From Betaproteobacteria bacterium (GTDB lineage: Bacteria; Pseudomonadota; Gammaproteobacteria; Burkholderiales; SG8-41), in the NCBI GenBank assembly GCA_025356695.1, contig JANXSE010000396.1, positions 1 through 30,937 of the forward strand: DNA of 30,937 nt, in the 5' to 3' direction. Of this stretch, positions 9,855 through 18,030 are shown piece after piece. Both the position numbers and the translations under genes were made by a program. Under the pieces are notes generated by a model that was not told the origin of the DNA, made no database searches, and saw only the letters and a list, made by a program, of their open reading frames with translations. Each line of letters starts with the position of its first letter. Position 1 is the stretch's first letter.

Positions 9855-10316
9855 ATGTATCCCGCCCTTCAGTTCTATCGCCGTTCTACACAAACCTCGC
9901 ATGGTTTGCGTAAGTACGCGCGCGCGATCGCGTTGTTCGCGTGGGGCGCATTCTGGCTGAATGCGGCGCTGTTTCCATGCTGTCAGGCGATTGCGGCGAG
10001 TTCCGGCGAACACGATATCAACATCGTCAACATGGTTGCCGTTGATCACGTACTCAGCGACTGCGACGACGACCATCCTGGCGAGCCCGGGCAAAAATCC
10101 CCGCATTTACCGTGCAGCAGTTTCGCCAGCGCAAGTCCCGCGGCAATCAATCAAGCAGCACCACTTGACACCGACCACGACCGGTTGCAGCCAATCGCAA
10201 CAGTAATAGTCAGTGTGCTTGTGCCGCCCGCACCTGACCGCGCGTCAAGATTTCCTGCCTACAGCACTCCTCCGCCGATACCCCTGTACCTGCGCGGCCT
10301 CAATCTCCGCTTGTAA
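9855..10316 (+). CDS. Small secreted or membrane-anchored protein of the metal cluster
   Basis: About 153 residues, family not recognised. After a basic N terminus comes a hydrophobic stretch (IALFAWGAFWLNAALFPCC) that is a signal peptide or anchor. An acidic and His-containing central region (SDCDDDHPGEPG) follows, then a proline-rich tail ending TPPPIPLYLRGLNLRL. The tail and layout recall the protein at 774-1181, so the two may be distant relatives; both stand at the head of a metal gene run. ATG 9855 is chosen. TTG 9807 is the longest option, and neither has a strong Shine-Dalgarno. Metal binding is plausible from the Cys/Asp/His content but unproven. Confidence 0.6.
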   Translation: MYPALQFYRRSTQTSHGLRKYARAIALFAWGAFWLNAALFPCCQAIAASSGEHDINIVNMVAVDHVLSDCDDDHPGEPGQKSPHLPCSSFASASPAAINQAAPLDTDHDRLQPIATVIVSVLVPPAPDRASRFPAYSTPPPIPLYLRGLNLRL

Positions 10317-10327
10317 TACTCACGCTG

Positions 10328-10356
10328 CGCGCCGAAGCATTTGATGCTTCGGTGCG
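10328..10356 (+). terminator. Strong hairpin after the 9855-10316 gene
   Basis: A 13-bp stem with one G-T wobble, core CCGAAGCAT/ATGCTTCGG, has a 3-base loop and starts 11 bases after the stop. No T-run follows, so termination would be inefficient or Rho-assisted; it may instead stabilise the mRNA 3' end. Confidence 0.5.
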
Positions 10357-10505
10357 GCAGCCTCCATCCACGTGATCGCGACGGGAAACCGCCGTATCAC
10401 CTCGGCTTTCTTCGACCTGCGGTCATGACCATGGTCGGGAAAATCCAGCAGCAGTTCGCAATATTTCGTATCGCTATTTACAACCGCTTTACAAAGGAGA
10501 ACATC

Positions 10506-10757
10506 ATGAAATCGAAAACCATTGCAGCACTCAGCATGATTCTTGGTATCGCCCTCTCAACGACCAGTTTTGGACAGGCCCGGCATGACGAAAAACCGCA
10601 CGGCATGGGCAAGGCAGCGGCCACCGCGGATGATGGCAAGGCCAAAGCGCCGGCAACCGGCGGGCGGCATGATGCCGGCGGCACGTCTCACGGTATGCCA
10701 AAAGCCGCCGCCAAGAAGGACGCTGCCAAACCGGTCGATGACAAAGCCGGCAAGTAA
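10506..10757 (+). CDS. SilE-like secreted His/Met metal-binding peptide
   Basis: An 83-residue protein: signal peptide (residues 1-23, ...LSTTSFGQ), then a low-complexity, Lys/Ala-rich mature part. It contains an internal duplication: RHDEKPHGMGKAAA and RHDAGGTSHGMPKAAA. Each copy carries two His and one Met in an HGM motif, a ligand arrangement used by intrinsically disordered Ag(I)/Cu(I)-buffering proteins such as SilE. A consensus AAAGGAGA lies 5 bases before the ATG, which fixes the start. It is located between two metal gene blocks, before a DUF2933 gene. I assign it a periplasmic copper/silver buffer role by analogy; homology to SilE is not proven. Confidence 0.7.
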   Translation: MKSKTIAALSMILGIALSTTSFGQARHDEKPHGMGKAAATADDGKAKAPATGGRHDAGGTSHGMPKAAAKKDAAKPVDDKAGK

Positions 10758-10766
10758 GCGTAACGA

Positions 10767-10796
10767 GCCCTGCCCCCGCATCATTCGGGGCAGGGC
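10767..10796 (+). terminator. GC-rich hairpin after the SilE-like gene
   Basis: A 10-bp perfect stem (GCCCTGCCCC/GGGGCAGGGC) with a 10-base loop begins 9 bases after the stop. There is no T-tract. It could terminate, or set different expression levels between the small periplasmic protein and the genes that follow. Confidence 0.55.
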
Positions 10797-10868
10797 ACGC
10801 TCGCCTCATGTAAACCTCGAGCAGGCTTCCGATAAAGATCATTCGAGAAACTGCATTGGAGAAAACAC

Positions 10869-11120
10869 ATGGCCCATGATCATCAATCACATCAGCACGA
10901 CCGCTCCAACACCGTGCTCAATCGGGTCTTAGTCGGATTTGCAGTGGTAGCCGGCTACTTCCTCATCATGGAACACCGGGCGCATCTTGAAGGGGCGCTG
11001 ACCTACCTGCCCTACCTGCTGCTGCTCGCCTGCCCGCTGATGCACGTGTTCATGCATCATGATCACGGTGGCCATGGCGATCATGCACCGCCGAAAGATG
11101 ACCAGGGAGAACAGAAATGA
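10869..11120 (+). CDS. DUF2933 small membrane protein
   Basis: An 83-residue protein matching the DUF2933 pattern. It has a His-rich N terminus (HDHQSHQHD), a first hydrophobic segment (VLVGFAVVAGYFLIMEHRAHL), a second (LTYLPYLLLLACPLMHVFMH) and a His-rich tail (HHDHGGHGDH). DUF2933 genes are frequent in copper and multimetal islands next to CopA-type ATPases and methyltransferases, but no biochemical role is established to my knowledge. Histidines at both ends would allow metal binding on one side of the inner membrane. Its stop overlaps the next start (ATGA at 11117-11120). GGAG lies 9 bases before the ATG. Confidence 0.82.
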   Translation: MAHDHQSHQHDRSNTVLNRVLVGFAVVAGYFLIMEHRAHLEGALTYLPYLLLLACPLMHVFMHHDHGGHGDHAPPKDDQGEQK

Positions 11121-11767
11121 ACCATACGGACGCGCCCGCTTACGGTCTGTGGTCTCTGGTGATCATCAATTCGCTGGTGTTCCTCATTTTTGCATTCAGC
11201 TTCACAAAACCACAGACGGCACGCGACTGGCGTTCATTCAGTGCGTTCTCTGCCTTCATCGTCGCGCTGTTCGCCGAAATGTACGGTTACCCCCTGACGA
11301 TTTATTTCCTGTCCGGATGGCTGTCGTCGCATTTCCCGGGAATCGACTGGCTCGCCCACGATTCAGGCCACCTGCTCGAGGAAATGTTCGGTTGGCGGAG
11401 CAATCCGCATTTCGGGCCGTTCCACATTGCGAGCAACATCATGATCGTTGGCGGCTTTTTTCTGCTGGCCGCTTCGTGGAAAGTGCTATATGCCGCCCAA
11501 CACGCGCACCGGCTCGCCACCACCGGGCCCTACGCGCGTGTGCGCCATCCGCAATACATCGGCTTCGTCGCGATCATGTTCGGTTTCCTGCTGCAATGGC
11601 CGACGATTATCACGCTCGCGATGTTTCCGGTACTGGTATTCATGTACGTGCGCCTGGCGCGCAGGGAAGAACGGGACGCCCGCGCGGAGTTCGGCGATGC
11701 GTACGCGCGGTATGAAGCGGACACGCCCGCTTTCTTTCCAGGATTGCGCGGGGCAATTCATGCATGA
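11117..11767 (+). CDS. Isoprenylcysteine carboxyl methyltransferase (ICMT/PEMT)-like membrane methyltransferase
   Basis: A 216-residue polytopic protein. Several hydrophobic helices precede the SAM-binding signature of the ICMT/phospholipid methyltransferase family: HRLATTGPYARVRHPQYIGF, then the C-terminal RREERDARAEFGDAYARYEADTPAFFP. Members methylate isoprenylcysteine, phosphatidylethanolamine or small thiols (MddA type); the substrate here is unknown. It is translationally coupled to the DUF2933 gene and ends 58 bases before the copper ATPase. The DUF2933-ICMT-ATPase order is a recurring metal-island arrangement, so a membrane-modifying role under metal stress is an inference. Confidence 0.85.
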   Translation: MNHTDAPAYGLWSLVIINSLVFLIFAFSFTKPQTARDWRSFSAFSAFIVALFAEMYGYPLTIYFLSGWLSSHFPGIDWLAHDSGHLLEEMFGWRSNPHFGPFHIASNIMIVGGFFLLAASWKVLYAAQHAHRLATTGPYARVRHPQYIGFVAIMFGFLLQWPTIITLAMFPVLVFMYVRLARREERDARAEFGDAYARYEADTPAFFPGLRGAIHA

Positions 11768-11825
11768 TTCATGTTTCCCGGTTCAGACGCGCGACAGCGC
11801 AAGATAAAGCAATCGGGGCGACTTG

Positions 11826-14171
11826 ATGGCAACTGATCCGGTATGCGGCATGCAGGTTGAGGAACACGAGACGGCAAACAGCAGTGTGTTCGAGGATCGT
11901 AAATATTTTTTCTGCTCTGTAGGTTGTAGGAAGAAATTCGATCTCGAACCCGCCGCATACATCGGCGTCCCGACAGCCGGCGGCAGCAAGCCGCCGGAAC
12001 ATGCGCATTCGCACGCTCACGCAAAAGCAGCATCGCCGGGCAGCACTCAGGAACCACCTGCAGCCACCGCATATACCTGCCCGATGCACCCTGAAATCGT
12101 GCGCAATGCGCCGGGCGATTGTCCTATCTGCGGCATGGCACTGGTGCCGGTTGCGGGCGACAGTAAATCCGGCGACTCCGAATTGCGCGATCTCGCGCGC
12201 CGGTTGTGGACCGGCTTCGCTCTGTCGATTCCGCTCGCGATACTGGCGATGTCGCCGATGGTCGGCCTGCACGATCTGTTCGGCCTGCAGCCGCGGCCGC
12301 GAGGCCTGATCGAGTTTGCGCTCGGCACGCCGGTAGTGTTCTGGGTGGGCTGGCCGATCCTGCGCAAATTCTGGTTTTCGCTCGCGCATCGCGCGCTCAA
12401 CATGTACTCGCTGATCGGACTCGGCGTCGGACTCGCCTATGCGTTCAGCCTTACAGCAATATTTTTCCCGGGCCTGTTCCCGCTCGAATTCCGCGAGCAC
12501 GACGGCGCGGTCGGCACTTATTTCGAAGCCGCAGCAGTGATCGTAACGCTGGTAATACTCGGCGACTTTCTGCAACTGCGGGCGATGGGCCAGACCAGCC
12601 AGGCAATCCGGCAGCTGTTGAAACTCGCACCCAACGTCGCCTGGCGCCTGCGCGACGACGGCATCGAGGAACTGGTGGCACTCGACTTGATTGCGGTTGG
12701 CGATAAATTGCGCGTGAAGCCGGGCGAAAAAATGCCGGCGGACGGTACGGTGATCGAGGGCGCGAGTCGTGTCGATGAATCGATGATCACCGGCGAACCG
12801 GTGCCGGTGGCCAAGCTCGCAGGCAGCAAGGTCACCGGCGCGACCATCAACGGCAACGGTTCTCTGGTGATCCGTGCCGAACGCATCGGCACCGATACGC
12901 TGCTGGCGCGCATCGTTCACATGGTGGCAGAAGCGCAGCGCACGCGCGCGCCAATCCAGCGACTGGCCGATGTCATCGCGGCCTGCTTCGTGCAAATCGT
13001 GGTCGCCATCGCCGCCGTCACGGCGCTGACGTGGTGGTTCGTCGGGCCCGAGCCGAGATTCGCCTACGCATTTCTCAATGCTATTGCGGTGCTGATCATT
13101 GCCTGCCCCTGCGCAGTCGGTCTCGCCACGCCGATTTCGATGACGGTGGCAATGGGTCAGGGCGCGCGTGCCGGCATCCTGTTCCGTAACGCCGAGGCGA
13201 TTGAGCGCATGCGCGATATCGACACCATCGTGGTGGACAAGACAGGAACATTGACGCTGGGCCACCCCGCGTTGACCGACTTCATTGCGGAGGGCATCGC
13301 GGAAAACAACGCGCTCGCCCTTATCGCCAGCGTGGAACAACTATCCGAACACCCGATCGGGCTCGCCATTGTCGATGGTGCCAAAGCGCGCGGCCTGACG
13401 CCGTCGGCGGCCAGCGCCTTCGAGGCGGCGAACGGTCTCGGCGTGCGGGCTGATATCGACGGCAAACGCGTACTCGTTGGCAGCAGCAGTTTCCTCGCCG
13501 CGCACGGCATCGACACGCAGGCTCTGGAAACACGCGCAGAGGCGTTGCGGGCCGACGCCAAATCGGTCGTGTACTTTGCGGTCGACAAATTTGGCGCGGG
13601 CATCGCCGCAGTCGCCGATCCGATCAAGGACAGCACCAAAGACGCAATCGCGGCGCTCAAGCAATCGGGTGTGCGCATCGTCATGCTGACAGGAGATTCG
13701 CGCGGCACGGCGGAAGCGGTCGCACGACAACTCGGCATTGACGAGGCAATCGCCGAAGTGCTGCCCGCAGACAAGGCCGGGCACGTCAAGCGCCTGCAGT
13801 CCGAAGGACGCAAGGTCGCGATGGCGGGTGACGGCATCAACGATGCGCCGGCACTGGCGCTTGCCGATGTCGGTATCGCCATGGGCACCGGCACCGATGT
13901 CGCCATCGAAAGCGCCGGCGTCACGCTAGTCAAAGGCGATTTGCGCGGTATCGCGCGCGCGGCGCAACTGTCACGCGCGACTATGCGCAACATCCGCCAG
14001 AACCTCGCCTTTGCGTTCGGCTACAACGCCCTCGGCATTCCGATTGCTGCCGGCGTTCTTTATCCGGCTCTCGGTCTGCTGCTGTCGCCGGTTTTCGCCG
14101 GCGCCGCCATGGCTTTGAGTTCGGTTTCCGTGGTGACTAATGCGTTGCGTCTCAACAAGGTCAAATTATGA
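11826..14171 (+). CDS. copA: Cu(I)-exporting P-type ATPase (CopA type) with YHS and heavy-metal-binding N-terminal domains
   Basis: 781 residues. The N terminus has a YHS domain ([10 protein letters not shown]...[13 protein letters not shown], residues about 3-47), a His linker ([10 protein letters not shown]) and a short metal-binding domain (YTCPMHPEI...[11 protein letters not shown], about 83-109). There is no classic HMA CxxC domain. The ATPase core shows MITGEPVPV in the actuator, the membrane CPC site (C427-P-C429), the phosphorylated aspartate in DKTGTLT (D471), and [20 protein letters not shown]. The late membrane helices contain FGYNALG and MALSS, the YN and MxxSS marks of P1B-1 Cu(I) pumps. 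It exports cytoplasmic Cu(I), feeding the periplasmic Cus system. TTG 11823 is an adjacent alternative start. Confidence 0.95.
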   Translation: MATDPVCGMQVEEHETANSSVFEDRKYFFCSVGCRKKFDLEPAAYIGVPTAGGSKPPEHAHSHAHAKAASPGSTQEPPAATAYTCPMHPEIVRNAPGDCPICGMALVPVAGDSKSGDSELRDLARRLWTGFALSIPLAILAMSPMVGLHDLFGLQPRPRGLIEFALGTPVVFWVGWPILRKFWFSLAHRALNMYSLIGLGVGLAYAFSLTAIFFPGLFPLEFREHDGAVGTYFEAAAVIVTLVILGDFLQLRAMGQTSQAIRQLLKLAPNVAWRLRDDGIEELVALDLIAVGDKLRVKPGEKMPADGTVIEGASRVDESMITGEPVPVAKLAGSKVTGATINGNGSLVIRAERIGTDTLLARIVHMVAEAQRTRAPIQRLADVIAACFVQIVVAIAAVTALTWWFVGPEPRFAYAFLNAIAVLIIACPCAVGLATPISMTVAMGQGARAGILFRNAEAIERMRDIDTIVVDKTGTLTLGHPALTDFIAEGIAENNALALIASVEQLSEHPIGLAIVDGAKARGLTPSAASAFEAANGLGVRADIDGKRVLVGSSSFLAAHGIDTQALETRAEALRADAKSVVYFAVDKFGAGIAAVADPIKDSTKDAIAALKQSGVRIVMLTGDSRGTAEAVARQLGIDEAIAEVLPADKAGHVKRLQSEGRKVAMAGDGINDAPALALADVGIAMGTGTDVAIESAGVTLVKGDLRGIARAAQLSRATMRNIRQNLAFAFGYNALGIPIAAGVLYPALGLLLSPVFAGAAMALSSVSVVTNALRLNKVKL

Positions 14172-14273
14172 CCCCCCCGCAGAACCGATTTTGCCATTGC
14201 TCACGCATGAGCGGAATCGCACTTGGTAATGCGCAAGCGCGTTGATGCCGCGTTGAAGAAAACCGCATATTAC

Positions 14274-14744
14274 ATGCATACAAATACGCCAATGAACGCA
14301 CTGATTCCCCCCGCCATCTCGAACCGCGACTCAGCCGCCTGGACGCTGATTTTCGGCGCATGGCTGATGGCCACCGTGTCGACGCTGGGCGCGCTGTTCT
14401 TCGGCGAAGTCATGCAGATCCCGCCCTGCGGGCTGTGCTGGCACCAGCGCATCTGCATGTTTCCACTCGTGCTGATTCTGCCCGCCGGATTGTTTCCGCT
14501 GGACCTCAAGGTCGTGCGCTACGCGCTGCCACTGGCGGCGATCGGCTGGCTCATCGCGGTTTTTCACGTGCTGCTCGTTGCCGGGGTGATCCCGGAGAGC
14601 ATGAAGCCCTGCACCGAGGGCGTGCCCTGCTCGCAACAATTCATCACCTGGTTCGGCTTCGTGACGATTCCACTGCTGGCGGCTGTCGCATTTTTTATCA
14701 TCATCGCGCTGCTGGTGCTGGCGCATCTGCGAGGTTCCAAATGA
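14274..14744 (+). CDS. dsbB: Disulfide bond formation protein B (DsbB family)
   Basis: About 156 residues with four membrane helices. Two periplasmic cysteine pairs are present: C52-G-L-C55 followed by WHQR (quinone-side pair), and C113...C119 in KPCTEGVPC. Together these match DsbB/BdbC quinone-linked oxidases that reoxidise DsbA-like proteins. The start is uncertain: ATG 14274 is chosen, ATG 14292 would still keep all helices, and the longest frame begins at 14223. Its stop overlaps the start of the DsbA-like gene, indicating a dedicated pair. Its place directly after a copper ATPase fits repair of copper-induced wrong disulfides. Confidence 0.88.
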   Translation: MHTNTPMNALIPPAISNRDSAAWTLIFGAWLMATVSTLGALFFGEVMQIPPCGLCWHQRICMFPLVLILPAGLFPLDLKVVRYALPLAAIGWLIAVFHVLLVAGVIPESMKPCTEGVPCSQQFITWFGFVTIPLLAAVAFFIIIALLVLAHLRGSK

Positions 14745-15397
14745 AACAGAAAACCCTCTTCATCATTGCCGTCGTCGTTCTGCTGCTGGCGTTTGCCGGC
14801 GGCACGGTGATTTACAAGAACCAGAAAAGCGAACAGGCGGCGCAATCAGCCGAAAGCAACGGCTCGGCGCTGATGCGCATGCATTCGCCGACGCTGGGCA
14901 ACGCCGACGCGCCGGTGGTGATCGTCGAGTTTTTCGACCCCGCCTGCGAAACCTGCCGCTCGTTCTATCCGCTGGTCAAACAGATCATGGCGGCCAATCC
15001 GGACAAGATCCGGCTGGTGCTGCGTTACGCGCCTTTCCACACAGGTTCGGACAAGGTCGTGGCGATCCTGGAAGCGGCGCGCAAACAGGGCAAGTTCTGG
15101 CCGGCGCTGGAAGCCGTGCTCGGCTCGCAGGCCGACTGGGCGCCGCACCACGCCGCCGAAGTGGCGCTGGTCTGGAAGCATCTCGACGGACTGGGTTTGA
15201 GCATGGAACAACTGCAGGTCGACGTTACCTCGCCGGCAATCGCCGACATCATCGCGCAAGACCTGGCCGATACGCGCACGCTCAAGGTGACAATGACACC
15301 GGCGTTTTTCGTCAACCGTACGCCGCTGCTGGACTTCGGCTACGAGCCGCTGAAACGGCTGGTCGACAATGCGCTGAACGAAAGCCAGCGCAAATAA
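14741..15397 (+). CDS. DsbA-family thiol:disulfide oxidoreductase, membrane-anchored
   Basis: 218 residues: an N-terminal anchor helix (residues 5-25), then a thioredoxin/DsbA fold. The active site is C69-E-T-C72 in VEFFDPACETCRSF and the cis-proline loop is VTMTPAFFVN. An inserted helical region lies between, as in BdbD/DsbA-like proteins. The CETC dipeptide differs from the CPHC of classical DsbA and suggests a less oxidising protein, possibly an isomerase or reductant-like partner similar in idea to Scs proteins. It is translationally coupled to dsbB (ATGA). It ends 4 bases before the convergent Bug gene stop, with no terminator between. Confidence 0.87.
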   Translation: MKQKTLFIIAVVVLLLAFAGGTVIYKNQKSEQAAQSAESNGSALMRMHSPTLGNADAPVVIVEFFDPACETCRSFYPLVKQIMAANPDKIRLVLRYAPFHTGSDKVVAILEAARKQGKFWPALEAVLGSQADWAPHHAAEVALVWKHLDGLGLSMEQLQVDVTSPAIADIIAQDLADTRTLKVTMTPAFFVNRTPLLDFGYEPLKRLVDNALNESQRK

Positions 15398-15401
15398 ACC
15401 G

Positions 15402-16376
15402 CTACTCCGGTTTAATGCCGGCGGCCTTCACCACCTTGCCCCAGCGGTCGAAGTCGGTTTTCAGGTAAGCCGCGAGATCGGCCGGTGTGCCGCCGGCGGC
15501 TTCGATGCCGTCGACCGCGTATTTTTTGCGCAGGTCTTCGCTGCGCAATACTTTGTTGAGTTCGGTGTTGAGGCGAGCGACGATGGCCGGCGGCAGACCG
15601 GCCGGCCCGTAAAACCCCCACCACTGGTTCGATTCAAATCCGGGCAAGGCCGCTTCGGCCACTGTCGGCAGCTGCGGCGCCAGCGCCATGCGCTTCAAAC
15701 TCGTCACCGCCAGCGCGCGCAGGCGGCCGGCGCGTTCCTGCACGGCGATGCTCGGATAGGCCGCGAACAGCAGCGTGACCTGGCCGGCGAGCACATCGAT
15801 GACCGCGCCCGAGGCACCTTTGTACGGCACGTGCAGCATCTTGATGCCGGCCTGCTGCATGAACAACTCGCCGGTCAGATGGCTGATGGTGCCGTTGCCA
15901 TTGGAGGCGAAACTGATGACGCCCGGCTTGGCCTTGGCCAGCGCGATCAGTTCCTTGATCGAACGCGCCGGCACCGAGGGATGCACGGCGACGACGTTGG
16001 TGGCAAAACCAACCAGGCCGATCGGCGCAAAGCTGGTAATCGGATCGAAGGTCTGGCGCGCCGACAGATGCGGGTTGATCGACATCGTGCTCGACGAAGT
16101 CATCATCAGCGTATAGCCGTCCGGCAGCGCGCGCGAGGCCGCTTCGGCGCCGATCGCACCCGCGGCACCGCCGCGGTTTTCAACCACGAACTGCACACCG
16201 AGCATTTCAGTCAAGCCGTTGGCGGCGTGGCGCGCCACGATGTCGGCCGCGCCCGCCGGCGGAAACGGCACGATCACGCGCACGGGCTTGGCCGGATAGT
16301 TTTGCGCGGTGGCCGCCAGCGCGAGGCCGCACAATACGGTGGCACATGAGATCCGGAAAGTATTTTTATTCATCAT
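15402..16376 (-). CDS. Bug/TctC-family tripartite tricarboxylate transporter substrate-binding protein
   Basis: 324 residues with a signal peptide (MNKNTFRISCATVLCGLALAATAQ). The Bug signature follows: YPAKPVRVIVPFPPAGAADIVAR, ENRGGAAGAIGA, VPYKGASGAVIDVLAGQV and GFYGPAGLPP. These periplasmic proteins capture carboxylates, usually for TctAB-type transporters, though most betaproteobacterial copies are orphans, as here. It is the last gene of a three-gene minus-strand operon and its ATG overlaps the upstream stop. A second ATG at 16373 is adjacent. The ligand is unknown; the operon partners suggest a substrate handled by the UGSC selenoprotein pathway. Confidence 0.92.
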   Translation of the reverse strand: MMNKNTFRISCATVLCGLALAATAQNYPAKPVRVIVPFPPAGAADIVARHAANGLTEMLGVQFVVENRGGAAGAIGAEAASRALPDGYTLMMTSSSTMSINPHLSARQTFDPITSFAPIGLVGFATNVVAVHPSVPARSIKELIALAKAKPGVISFASNGNGTISHLTGELFMQQAGIKMLHVPYKGASGAVIDVLAGQVTLLFAAYPSIAVQERAGRLRALAVTSLKRMALAPQLPTVAEAALPGFESNQWWGFYGPAGLPPAIVARLNTELNKVLRSEDLRKKYAVDGIEAAGGTPADLAAYLKTDFDRWGKVVKAAGIKPE

Positions 16377-17425
16377 GACTCAATCAATTTTGAAACACTA
16401 AGGCTCTGCCCGCCGGCAGTGGGCAGGAACATCGACTTGCCGCCGGCGCCGCCGGCGACGATCACAATCAGATCTTCGGCGGCACCGACGATGGGCACCA
16501 TCGAATTATCGTCGCTTTTGTCGACGAACTCCGGAAAACGCGGCCCTTTCGATTTGCCGCGGTTCTTCATCAGCCCCCAGGGCTGACGCGCCATTTCGAA
16601 CAACTTCTGCTGCACGTCGCGTTTGCTCAAACCGGCGGCGGCAAAATTCTGTACATGCTCGAGCCCGAGTGCGAGCACCGGATGGCCCTGCGAATAGAGA
16701 TTGTTCACACCCAGCGTCGCCATCGACGAGGCGAAGGTGCGCATAATCTCGATGGCATCGGTCTGCACGTTCTCCGTCATGCTGTGCGGCGCCTCGGTGT
16801 TGACCACGGTGACGACATCCTGCTCGAGACGAAAGCCGCGCTCGACATGCAGCGGCTGCCACGGGTTGGCCGCTTCGTACTCGGCGATGCAGAACGTGTA
16901 TTTTCCCGGGTGTCCGGTCTGCGAGGCATCCACACCCGGCCCGGCACCGCCGATGTTGACCAGCACGAGGCGCAGCGCGCGCCCGATCGTTGCATTGGCG
17001 CGCCAGCCCGGTCCGAACACGCCGGTGCCGCAGTTGATGCGCAGACGCTGCACGATCGGTCCGTTGACGATGATCAACGGTGCGCCGGCATGCGTGGTGG
17101 TCTGGCGGTGTTCGAGCCCGTAGGCCGGTTCAAGCACGGCGCGCAAAGCGGCCACTACCACCGGCAGATATTCGGGACGGCAACCCGCCATCACGGCATT
17201 CACCGCCACCTGGCGGAACGTGGCGTGGCCGAACTTCGGCGGCACCGCGCCGATCAGTTCATCCGGAGCGTTTGACGGCATGCCGGCCAGCATGCGCTCG
17301 ACGCGCGACGCCGTCGGCGGCACGATCGGCAGGCCGTCGGTCCAGCCCTGCTCGTAGAAGTAATCGTTGATGCGGTCGAGCGAGTCGTCGCCGTCGTCCA
17401 GGATCGGCATTTGCGGCGCGGTCAT
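16373..17425 (-). CDS. DGLPIVPPT-family protein partnered with the UGSC selenoprotein
   Basis: 350 residues, no signal peptide. It begins with a conserved segment (FYEQGWTDGLPIVPPTASRV) and has NAVMAGCRPEYLPVVVAAL, ITH-type residues (TTTHAGAPLIIVNGP), NIGGAGPGVDASQTGHPGKY and a C-terminal glycine-rich strand (IVIVAGGAGGKSMFLP). I recall proteins of this type only as uncharacterised neighbours of UGSC (seleno)proteins; no enzyme activity is known to me. It overlaps the selenoprotein stop by ATGA upstream and the Bug gene by ATGA downstream, so the three proteins are made in a coupled fashion. The single conserved Cys in the MAGCRPEY motif is a candidate redox partner for the selenocysteine; this is inference. 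Confidence 0.8.
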   Translation of the reverse strand: MTAPQMPILDDGDDSLDRINDYFYEQGWTDGLPIVPPTASRVERMLAGMPSNAPDELIGAVPPKFGHATFRQVAVNAVMAGCRPEYLPVVVAALRAVLEPAYGLEHRQTTTHAGAPLIIVNGPIVQRLRINCGTGVFGPGWRANATIGRALRLVLVNIGGAGPGVDASQTGHPGKYTFCIAEYEAANPWQPLHVERGFRLEQDVVTVVNTEAPHSMTENVQTDAIEIMRTFASSMATLGVNNLYSQGHPVLALGLEHVQNFAAAGLSKRDVQQKLFEMARQPWGLMKNRGKSKGPRFPEFVDKSDDNSMVPIVGAAEDLIVIVAGGAGGKSMFLPTAGGQSLSVSKLIES

Positions 17426-18030
17426 CGCGGCATCAATGCGTCGGGCAGCGGAAATTTTTTGCCGCGGAATTCACGTTCAAGCTGCTCGACCGGTGTCGTC
17501 AGCAACTGCGCGCACAGCGCGGCGATTTCGGCGCCGCGCCGTTCCACCAGCGACTCGTCGCGGTCGCCGACCGGATGCGGCACCACCACGATCGGCAGCG
17601 CAATGCGGCCGACACCCTCGGCGGTCACTCGCGCGAGCGGCGCGAAGGCGGTGCTGATCACCGTTACGGTCGGAATACCGAGGTCTTCAAGCGCGGCCGC
17701 GTCACGCGCGGTCCAGGGGGTTGATGAGCCTCAATGCCCGACGCCATTGATGACGGCATCGCAACCAGCCGCCATCTCGGCGATGAAGGGTGCGGGTATG
17801 CCGAGATAACTTTTTTTCCAGAAACGCACTTCGCGCGGCGCGTAATCGCGGCGCAGCACCGCGGCAACACCGCCCAGCACCAGATCGGCGAATTCCTTGC
17901 AATTGTCGAGGATGCCGATGCGCGCGCCGGCCAGCGTGGCGAGGCGCGGCGCGAGAATTTTTGCCGCAATATCGGCGGTGCCGTTCGGCAGCAGCACGCT
18001 GACATTGCCGAAAGTCTGCTCTTGAGTCAT
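17422..18030 (-). CDS. UGSC-family selenoprotein with in-frame UGA (Sec100)
   Basis: A 202-codon frame runs from ATG 18030 (GGAG about 6 bases upstream) to the stop at 17424-17422, interrupted only by TGA at 17733-17731. Before the UGA lies ARIGILDNCKEFADLVL...AAGCDAVINGVGH, and directly after it GSSTPWTARDAAALEDLGIP...ALPIVVVPHPVG, all in the same frame. This is the layout of the UGSC (seleno)protein family, where the U position is Sec or Cys. Here the motif reads U-G-S-S: the last Cys is Ser, leaving C90 or C44 as resolving candidates. A SECIS-like hairpin follows the UGA. Standard gene calling would give two fragments (18030-17731 and a false GTG start at 17661). The enzyme role is unknown, probably redox or Se/thiol chemistry. 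No selA/B/C/D genes are in the window. Confidence 0.85.
17694..17715 (-). promoter_or_regulatory. Putative bacterial SECIS element
   Basis: Read on the minus strand, an RNA hairpin starts 15 bases after the UGA. It has a GG/CC base, one bulged A, a CCGCG/CGCGG stem and the apical loop CGUGA, with a further U-G pair at the foot. The loop begins 24 bases downstream of the UGA and has a G among its first two bases. Both fit the published general bacterial SECIS description (loop 16-37 bases away, small loop with an early G). High local GC means some stem is expected by chance, so this supports rather than proves Sec insertion. Confidence 0.6.

Noticed and set aside
11769..13340. Minus-strand 523-codon frame opposite copA
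   Set aside because: Antisense shadow of a P-type ATPase with all catalytic motifs on the plus strand.
17731..17733. TGA read as a true stop, making the selenoprotein gene a pseudogene or two separate genes
   Set aside because: The frame continues with family-specific sequence for 101 further codons, ends in a coupled ATGA overlap, and the UGA falls exactly at the family's U/C position; decay would not preserve all of these.
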